Below, in pieces: positions 1 through 4,259 of a stretch of DNA of 7,772 nucleotides. The translations under genes were made by a program, and so were the position numbers. The stretch's first letter is position 1; every line of letters starts with the position of its first letter. This DNA comes from Candidatus Nomurabacteria bacterium (GTDB taxonomy: Bacteria > Patescibacteriota > Minisyncoccia > Phycocordibacterales > PALSA-1337): NCBI GenBank assembly GCA_943354625.1, contig CALRCS010000028.1:1-7772 (forward strand). The letters are read 5' to 3'. The notes below the pieces were generated by a model. That model worked only from the letters and a program-made list of their open reading frames with translations. It ran no database searches and was not told where the DNA came from.

Positions 1-494
1 TCGATAATAGTCAGGCCATTTGGTTTTATCCATTTAGAAGCTACTTTAGAAAGAACTTTTGTTGGAGCAATACCAATAGATATTGAGAGATTCAATTCCC
101 TATTTATTTCACTCTTTATACGCTCAGCTATTTCTCTATATGACATCTTTAGAGGACGATCAAGACCAGTAAGATCGCCGAAGCATTCATCTATACTATA
201 CTCCTCAACATCATCTATATACCGACGGACGATTTCAAACATCTTAGTTGAGTACTTCGCATAGGATTCATAGTCTCCAGGCAAAATTATGACTTGAGGA
301 AATTGCTTTTTTAAAAGAAAAATTGGCAAACCACGTGTAACTCCTAGAGCTTTGGCTTCATAGGATAAAGCAGAAACGATTCCACGCTCTTCGCCGGTAA
401 CAACAGGCAATCCTTTGAGTTTCTGATTTTTTGCTATCTCTACTCCAACAAAAAAAGCATCGCCGTCCATATGAAAAATGACTTTTGATTTCAT
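1..494 (-). CDS. dinB: Y-family DNA polymerase (DinB/UmuC-like), 3' end beyond the window
   Basis: Translesion DNA polymerase of the Y family, which copies past damaged template bases with low fidelity. The first 164 residues are visible and the rest lies left of base 1. The N-terminal palm/finger part shows the metal-binding start HMDGDAFF (residues 8-15; D10 is the likely metal ligand and F15 the likely steric-gate residue). It also shows VVTGEERGIVSALSYEAKAL (31-50), the catalytic YSIDECFGDLTG (99-110, acidic D102 E103) and SISIGIAPTKVLSKVASKW (138-156), which matches the family's conserved GIAxxKxLAKxAS motif. The ATG at 494 is supported because the protein starts directly before its first conserved strand and a -10 box lies only 6 bases upstream. 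The gene follows the DUF4105 gene by 48 bases, but a LexA-like palindrome in its own promoter indicates SOS control. Whether it is DinB (Pol IV) proper or a UmuC/ImpB-type relative cannot be decided without the C-terminal half. Confidence 0.93.
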   Translation of the reverse strand, partial: MKSKVIFHMDGDAFFVGVEIAKNQKLKGLPVVTGEERGIVSALSYEAKALGVTRGLPIFLLKKQFPQVIILPGDYESYAKYSTKMFEIVRRYIDDVEEYSIDECFGDLTGLDRPLKMSYREIAERIKSEINRELNLSISIGIAPTKVLSKVASKWIKPNGLTII

Positions 495-500
495 GTCTAT

Positions 501-529
501 ATTATAAGTGAACGTGCGTTCACTGGAAA
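501..529 (-). promoter_or_regulatory. Promoter of the Y-family polymerase gene
   Basis: Read on the minus strand, TTTCCA (524-529, 4 of 6 matches to the -35 consensus) is followed by a 17-base spacer and a perfect TATAAT (501-506). Only 6 bases separate the -10 box from the ATG at 494, so transcription should begin at or next to the start codon. No Shine-Dalgarno sequence could then be present, and the mRNA is predicted to be leaderless. Confidence 0.8.
507..524 (-). promoter_or_regulatory. LexA-like operator (SOS box) in the polymerase promoter
   Basis: A perfect inverted repeat with 8-base arms and a 2-base centre: AGTGAACG-TG-CGTTCACT on the plus strand. Its core, GAAC-N4-GTTC, has the form of the Bacillus/Gram-positive type LexA (DinR) box. 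It covers the spacer between the -35 and -10 boxes, so a bound repressor would block RNA polymerase. Y-family polymerases are classic LexA targets, so location and sequence agree. The lexA gene itself is not in the window, so the identity of the repressor is inferred. Confidence 0.8.
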
Positions 530-542
530 GAAAATATGTGGA

Positions 543-1391
543 TTAAAATTCCCTTATCTTCTTTGAAAAGAGTGGATCATCAGCATACTTTATTGCTCTT
601 TCATTTATTTTATATTTTGCTCGTAACTGCTCTAGGGTTAAAGATGTATCTAGTAAACCAATCTTATACGCCAACTCATCTGAATATGCTGGCAACACTA
701 CATCAAGACTGAAAGGAATTTTCTTGGGGGAAATTTCATTTACATGGGCAACGATATTTGTTGTGCAATTACTGGTAAGTGTATTATAAAATTCTGGTTC
801 TACCTCAAGTTTATTGGCACGATTAAGCATAGAGATAAACATTTTTTTAATATTTTCTTTTTTAGTCATAATCGGATATAGAAAGACATCGTCCTTTCTA
901 TAGTTTGATCGAAGTTTTATGACATCTTGTTCATCAGCAACTATATAGACAAGTTCATACTGACGAAATAGGCCCTTCAAGACTGAAAAAGCTTCACCTT
1001 TCTCCTTACGAATCTCAACAGAAACTGAAACATAGCTTCCATCATTAAAACCAAAAGATATTAGAGTGTGAGCAGTACCAGCTTTTTCTCCAGAAAATGG
1101 TTCTATCATATACCAGACAGATTCTATCTTATTTAAATCAAACTCTTTATCATAATACCTAATATCAAAATCAGTAGTACTGCGATACTTTGTATTTCTA
1201 ATATTTTTAATAGATACAATATCACCTCTAAAGGTTGTATGAGCAACTTTTGATTGGTCAGGAACCCAATCACGATTTACAGAAGGACGAACGATTATAG
1301 AAAAAATATAATATCCTATAAAAAACAAAACAATTATCAAAAGAACTGTATATATGAAAATTTTTAAAAGGTGAAAAAGTTTTTTTAGCAT
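543..1391 (-). CDS. Membrane-anchored DUF4105 / Lnb N-terminal periplasmic domain protein
   Basis: A 282-residue protein with one hydrophobic helix at residues 8-34 after a short Lys-rich start (N-in anchor), followed by an extracytoplasmic domain. The domain carries hallmarks of DUF4105 (Lnb N-terminal periplasmic domain): AHTLISFGFNDG (107-118), VSVEIRKEKGEAFS (123-136), YELVYIVADEQDVIKLR (145-161) and FYNTLTSNCTTNI (201-213). H108 and C209 are the probable Cys/His active-site pair of this papain/NlpC-like fold. Known members include the N-terminal part of the Bacteroides lipoprotein N-acyltransferase Lnb, but most have no assigned function, and lipoprotein modification here is only a possibility. 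The start codon directly follows the stop of the 89-residue membrane protein (TAA-ATG). There is no Shine-Dalgarno, so translation by coupling or reinitiation is likely. It is the last gene of the tight three-gene run before the SOS-regulated polymerase. Confidence 0.85.
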   Translation of the reverse strand: MLKKLFHLLKIFIYTVLLIIVLFFIGYYIFSIIVRPSVNRDWVPDQSKVAHTTFRGDIVSIKNIRNTKYRSTTDFDIRYYDKEFDLNKIESVWYMIEPFSGEKAGTAHTLISFGFNDGSYVSVSVEIRKEKGEAFSVLKGLFRQYELVYIVADEQDVIKLRSNYRKDDVFLYPIMTKKENIKKMFISMLNRANKLEVEPEFYNTLTSNCTTNIVAHVNEISPKKIPFSLDVVLPAYSDELAYKIGLLDTSLTLEQLRAKYKINERAIKYADDPLFSKKIREF

Positions 1392-1661
1392 TTATTCCAT
1401 TTTATCTAGAGCCTTATAAAGCATTCCAGTAAGTAATAGAGCAAAAATACCTACAGTAATTAAAAGAGTTGGGTGTGCATAAAAAATATCTATTTGATCT
1501 GTTAGTATTTCGAAACCATGAAGAATTGCAGCAACACTAAAAACCACCAAAAATGCAAATAGCAAAGGGTAACGTTTCAAAACAGGCTGTACATGCTTAC
1601 TGCTCTTATCGTGTATGTTGCGAACTATTTTTTCGACTTTTTGTATGGGATCTGTTGGCAT
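1392..1661 (-). CDS. Small membrane protein with two predicted transmembrane helices
   Basis: An 89-residue protein that I do not recognise as a named family. A polar, Lys/His/Asp-rich N-terminus (1-30) is followed by two hydrophobic helices (about 31-51 and 64-84) joined by a short acidic loop (LTDQIDIFYAHP) and a brief charged tail. By the positive-inside rule both ends should face the cytoplasm. It starts one base after the RhuM stop codon and its own stop directly abuts the DUF4105 start, so the three genes are almost certainly one transcript. An AGGAGG-like stretch lies about 28 bases before the ATG, too far to act as its ribosome site. Its position suggests it works with, or helps place, the membrane-anchored DUF4105 protein; this is inferred from context only. 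Confidence 0.8.
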   Translation of the reverse strand: MPTDPIQKVEKIVRNIHDKSSKHVQPVLKRYPLLFAFLVVFSVAAILHGFEILTDQIDIFYAHPTLLITVGIFALLLTGMLYKALDKME

Positions 1662-1662
1662 G

Positions 1663-2649
1663 TTATTTGTTCTTTTTTGGTTTACTCCCTCCTACAACCA
1701 ATTTTACTACTTCTCGATCAAAATCAGAAATATAATTTTTATCTTGAATTACTCGATATTTTTCATATTCTTCGAGTGCTAGAGCTTCTGCAACCTCATG
1801 ACTGATTTTTCCATTGTCTTGTAGTATTTGCTCTTCATTAAATTTCAAAAATGAATCAAGTTTTATAACCCAATCCTTCATATACATGATGATTCCTTTT
1901 TTTGACTGCATTTCAGCATAATCCAGATACATGGTGACAATTAGACCTATATTTGGTTTTTTATTATCCACTCTGTCATAAATTATCTCAGCAGCAGTTT
2001 GACCAGTAATAGCGAAATGAAGTTTATTTTGAACTGTAGCAAAAAATAGCTTTGTAATTTCTTCATTTGGATTGTAGTCAGCACTACATTGTGCATATAT
2101 ATCAGTGACTTTTTGATACATCCGGCGTTCACTGGAACGAATGTTTCTGATTCTAGCAAGTTGTTCTTCAAAATAATCTTGACCAAAAAATCCATATGGA
2201 TCTTTGAGTCGTTCGTCATCCATGGTAAATCCTTTGATGATGTATTCACGAAGTCTCTCTGTTGCCCAAATACGAAACTGTGTTGCTTGTGAACTATTGA
2301 CCCGATAGCCCACAGAAAGTATGGCATCCAAATTATAAAATTTTACAGACTGATTTTGTGTTTTTCCTTCTATTGCCCCATGAATAGTGGTATGTTCCAA
2401 AATGGAACTAACCACTTTTTCATTTAATTCTCCACTATCAAAAATATTTTTAAAATGCTTAGTAATGGCTGGTCTCTGCACACCAAACAAAAGAGCTATT
2501 TTTTCCTGCGTTAGCCATATATTTTCATCTCGTAGAAATATTTCTACTTTCACCTTGCCATTTGCGGTGGTGTAGAGTAAAAACTCTGTAAAACTATTAT
2601 TTGGAATATGTTTTTGATTCTTTTTTTTCATATTATAATAATTTCTCAT
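1663..2649 (-). CDS. RhuM-family protein
   Basis: A member of the virulence RhuM family (named after rhuM of Salmonella pathogenicity island 3), often found on genomic islands and near restriction-modification loci. The biochemical role is not established. Landmarks are VKVEIFLRDENIWLTQEKIA (33-52), a helix-turn-helix-like IALLFGVQRPAITKHFKNIF (51-70), KFYNLDAILSVGYRVNS (103-119), TQFRIWATERLREYIIKGFT (123-142) and LFFATVQNKLHFAITGQTAA (201-220). The C-terminal part is FLKFNEEQILQDNGKISHEV (267-286). Compared with family members I remember, about 30 residues appear missing between residues 236 and 237, where others have a Trp/Lys and AKNYL-containing segment. An alternative start is Met7 (base 2631), but neither start has a good ribosome site. 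The gene begins 18 bases after the hydrolase stop and ends 1 base before the small membrane protein. Confidence 0.92.
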   Translation of the reverse strand: MRNYYNMKKKNQKHIPNNSFTEFLLYTTANGKVKVEIFLRDENIWLTQEKIALLFGVQRPAITKHFKNIFDSGELNEKVVSSILEHTTIHGAIEGKTQNQSVKFYNLDAILSVGYRVNSSQATQFRIWATERLREYIIKGFTMDDERLKDPYGFFGQDYFEEQLARIRNIRSSERRMYQKVTDIYAQCSADYNPNEEITKLFFATVQNKLHFAITGQTAAEIIYDRVDNKKPNIGLIVTMYLDYAEMQSKKGIIMYMKDWVIKLDSFLKFNEEQILQDNGKISHEVAEALALEEYEKYRVIQDKNYISDFDREVVKLVVGGSKPKKNK

Positions 2650-2667
2650 TTACATAAAGTTCCAACC

Positions 2668-3300
2668 TTAAAACTCCTTTCTATCTCCCTCTACCATCAC
2701 CTCAAAGATAATTCCCTTTTCCTCCAAAATCTTTGCTGTCAGTGTGTGCTGGCTCTCAAATCGTATTGCATCATGTACTGGAAACACTTTTCTCGGATTT
2801 AGCATTATTGCATAGTCTATAGCCTCACCTATCTTCATCCAAGGTCCCGAAACTGGCAAAGCTAGCACGTCAACAGGTCTCTTTGGATCTGTATATGAAT
2901 CTCCTGGATACCATAGCTTCTCATCTATCAAATATCCAATATTTGAAGATGCAGGAATTGATTTATGCATTATTGCATGTTTTTCCCCAATACCAGTTAC
3001 TTGTATATCACCGAGTAAAATAGCATCAGCATGATTTACCCTAATATGTTTTATATTTTCTTTAATTAAAAGTTCATCAACTGAGCTATTTGAATATACT
3101 ACAGCATGAGGATTATTTTGAAGTATGGTCTTGAGCGAATCTAAATGATAGTGATCTTGATGTTCGTGGGTAAAAAGAATAAAATCAATATTTGTAAGTT
3201 TTGAGCTGGATTCAATAGTAAAACTTCCTGGATCAGTTAGAATCCTTTTTCCTTTTGTCTCTATGAGTAGACAACAATGACCAAGTTTTGTGATTATCAT
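2668..3300 (-). CDS. UlaG-like metallo-beta-lactamase-fold hydrolase
   Basis: A 210-residue cytoplasmic protein of the metallo-beta-lactamase fold, closest in layout to the UlaG-like / COG2220 Zn-dependent hydrolases. The start MIITKLGHCCLLIE is the typical first strand, with H8 in the family's usual GHxxxxIE context. The metal motif is THEHQDHYH (44-52; H45, H47, D49, H50). Further ligands are probably H108 or H112, D134 in WYPGDSYTD, and H176 in PVHDAIR. Length and motif set are complete for this short subgroup, which lacks the extra RNA-processing domains of RNase J. The substrate cannot be told from sequence; relatives act on lactones, phosphodiesters or cyclic phosphates. An extended -10 box ends 6 bases before the ATG, so the mRNA is predicted to be leaderless. 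RhuM follows after 18 bases with no terminator visible, so the genes downstream may use this promoter. Confidence 0.92.
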   Translation of the reverse strand: MIITKLGHCCLLIETKGKRILTDPGSFTIESSSKLTNIDFILFTHEHQDHYHLDSLKTILQNNPHAVVYSNSSVDELLIKENIKHIRVNHADAILLGDIQVTGIGEKHAIMHKSIPASSNIGYLIDEKLWYPGDSYTDPKRPVDVLALPVSGPWMKIGEAIDYAIMLNPRKVFPVHDAIRFESQHTLTAKILEEKGIIFEVMVEGDRKEF

Positions 3301-3306
3301 TGCTAT

Positions 3307-3315
3307 ATTCTAGCA
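3307..3315 (-). promoter_or_regulatory. Extended -10 promoter of the hydrolase gene
   Basis: On the minus strand TGC-TAGAAT fits the extended -10 form TGnTAnAAT. The hexamer (3307-3312) is 6 bases from the ATG at 3300, the same spacing as in front of the Y-family polymerase gene. No convincing -35 is seen 17 bases upstream, where the end of the preceding coding region lies; extended -10 promoters often lack one. Confidence 0.65.
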
Positions 3316-3322
3316 CAAAAAT

Positions 3323-3922
3323 TTATTTCTTCTTCCCTACTTTCTTTATAGCTTTTACAACAGCTTTCGCTATCATTTTATCTTCTATTTTTGTTGGAGC
3401 AGTGACTGCTGGTGCAATTGCTACTGTCTCACCTTTATTCATCTTTTCTGCTAGATTTTGAATTGTATTTGTTAGTTTATCAAGTTTAATATTCATTGAG
3501 TCAATCTGTTTTCTTAATGATTCATTTATAGCACTATTATCATTTGAAGATTTCGGTGCGGAGTTGTATGAACTTGATGAAGTACTAGATGACTGTGGTC
3601 TTGAATCTGATCTTTCATCACGACGAGTTGATCTCTCACCTCCCATAGCAGATCTTCCTGCAAAACAATCCCTACAGTACACAGGCTTCTCGCCAGTTGG
3701 GCGGAAAGGTACTTCACAAGGCTTTTGACAACTACTACAGATAGCAGAGTGCATAGTTACAGGTCGTGAGTCTCGGTCACCTCCTCGATCACCACCAGCA
3801 CCTCCTTTCCAGCCACCACGAAAACCTCCCTTGGAACCTCCTTTAAAGCCACCATTTCTGAAGCTTCCTTTATTACCTCTATCTCCTCCACCTTGTCTGT
3901 TGTTTTGTGTATAGTTTTCCAT
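3323..3922 (-). CDS. RGG-rich CxxC-x17-CxxC zinc-ribbon protein
   Basis: A 199-residue protein, probably nucleic-acid binding. Residues 10-50 are a disordered Gly/Arg/Lys repeat tract (RGG-like units such as GGFKGGSKGGFRGGWKGG). Residues 57-88 hold the zinc module: MHSAICSSCQKPCEVPF, then KPVYCRDCF, with C62/C65 and C83/C86 separated by exactly 17 residues. This is the CxxC-x17-CxxC domain known as a small family widespread in Patescibacteria and other uncultured lineages. A Ser/Asn-rich linker follows (105-130), then a coiled-coil candidate (about 131-163) and a Lys-rich tail (183-199). This architecture (RGG tract, zinc ribbon, coiled coil, basic tail) suggests an oligomeric RNA- or DNA-binding protein, but no member has a role known to me. 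It has its own promoter with a predicted leaderless start. The hydrolase gene follows after 22 bases without an evident terminator. Confidence 0.88.
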   Translation of the reverse strand: MENYTQNNRQGGGDRGNKGSFRNGGFKGGSKGGFRGGWKGGAGGDRGGDRDSRPVTMHSAICSSCQKPCEVPFRPTGEKPVYCRDCFAGRSAMGGERSTRRDERSDSRPQSSSTSSSSYNSAPKSSNDNSAINESLRKQIDSMNIKLDKLTNTIQNLAEKMNKGETVAIAPAVTAPTKIEDKMIAKAVVKAIKKVGKKK

Positions 3923-3928
3923 GCGTAG

Positions 3929-3957
3929 ACAATAACATAATTATATAAATTTGTCCA
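3929..3957 (-). promoter_or_regulatory. Promoter of the zinc-ribbon protein gene
   Basis: On the minus strand TGGACA (3952-3957, 5 of 6 to consensus) is followed by a 17-base spacer and TATTGT (3929-3934), which is preceded by the extended TG (TGTTATTGT). Six bases separate the -10 from the ATG at 3922, matching the other two predicted leaderless starts. A better-looking TATAAT lies 11 bases further upstream but has no suitable -35 partner. Confidence 0.65.
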
Positions 3958-3982
3958 TAATGTAATATTGTGGTAGTATGAT
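3951..3982 (+). promoter_or_regulatory. Possible promoter for the small basic protein gene
   Basis: TATGAT (3977-3982) matches 5 of 6 of the -10 consensus and would start transcription near 3989, about 13 bases before the ATG. The -35 is weak: TCCATA (3954-3959) at 17 bases from TATGAT, or TTGTCC (3951-3956) paired with TAGTAT at 3974-3979. The region overlaps the -35 of the divergent zinc-ribbon gene, so the two promoters share the same bases. Confidence 0.4.
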
Positions 3983-3990
3983 AGCGCTAG

Positions 3991-3996
3991 AGGAGG
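3991..3996 (+). promoter_or_regulatory. Strong Shine-Dalgarno site of the basic microprotein
   Basis: AGGAGG, a perfect anti-16S match, lies 5 bases before the ATG at 4002. It is the best ribosome site in the window and contrasts with the leaderless or Shine-Dalgarno-free starts of its neighbours. It is the main evidence that the short ORF is translated. Confidence 0.8.
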
Positions 3997-4001
3997 TATA
4001 A

Positions 4002-4115
4002 ATGACAATACTAAAAGACAAAAACAGGAGAGGAAGAAAAATGAGACTAAAAACAAGAACTGGAGGACAAATAAAGAAAGGAAAAATTAAATGGCGTCCG
4101 GACAGAAGGTGGTAA
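4002..4115 (+). CDS. Very basic 37-residue protein of unknown function
   Basis: A 37-residue ORF: MTILKDKNRRGRKMRLKTRT, then GGQIKKGKIKWRPDRRW. It has 8 Lys and 8 Arg against 2 Asp and no Glu or Cys, so 43% of residues are basic and the net charge is about +14. Support for a real gene comes from the perfect AGGAGG with 5-base spacing, a plausible promoter just upstream, and a strong intrinsic terminator starting 6 bases after the stop. The resulting transcript would be about 165 bases and carry only this gene. Composition resembles the smallest ribosomal proteins (bL34, bTHX type), but I see no clear match to bL34, bL36 or bTHX. A ribosome- or nucleic-acid-binding role is therefore only inferred. 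The alternative is that the transcript is a small RNA and the ORF is incidental; the Shine-Dalgarno argues against this. Confidence 0.68.
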   Translation: MTILKDKNRRGRKMRLKTRTGGQIKKGKIKWRPDRRW

Positions 4116-4121
4116 CAATGT

Positions 4122-4154
4122 AGCTGTGGTTACGAGTGTAACCCAGCTTTTTTT
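4122..4154 (+). terminator. Intrinsic terminator after the basic microprotein gene
   Basis: The stem is AGCTG plus GGTTAC on the left (one bulged T) pairing with GTAACC plus CAGCT on the right around a GAGT loop. That is 11 base pairs, followed directly by seven T residues. It ends the short plus-strand transcript and separates it from topA. Confidence 0.88.
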
Positions 4155-4259
4155 ATCAAAATTACAACTAAAAATTAAGTTTGAAGTTTGCCTCAATTCC
4201 CTTTTTCATGTAATACTAGATGTAAAGTTTTAAAAAACTTTTTTTAAATTAAATTAAAA

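Noticed and set aside
495..542. Terminator for the DUF4105 gene formed by the palindrome upstream of the polymerase gene
   Set aside because: The inverted repeat is not followed by a T run on the minus strand and its spacing fits an operator inside a promoter; read-through into the polymerase gene remains possible.
1553..1805. Two overlapping plus-strand ORFs with hydrophobic translations across the small membrane protein gene
   Set aside because: They are antisense to the 89-residue membrane protein and the RhuM end; the hydrophobic look comes from the complementary AT-rich codons.
2126..2139. Inverted repeat CGTTC-ACTG-GAACG inside the RhuM gene, resembling a LexA box and sharing about 13 bases with the polymerase promoter
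   Set aside because: The half-sites are in the reverse order (GTTC-N4-GAAC, not GAAC-N4-GTTC), it lies within coding sequence, and a shared 13-mer is expected by chance in a window of this size.
2629..2637. Perfect TATAAT directly in front of the second Met codon of RhuM
   Set aside because: It abuts the ATG with no gap, so transcription would begin inside the codon series. It also lies within the longer RhuM reading frame and has no good -35.
3757..4056. 99-residue minus-strand ORF overlapping the zinc-ribbon gene start and the basic microprotein gene
   Set aside because: It is out of frame with the RGG/zinc-ribbon gene, which has recognisable motifs and a promoter, and it runs across both promoters.
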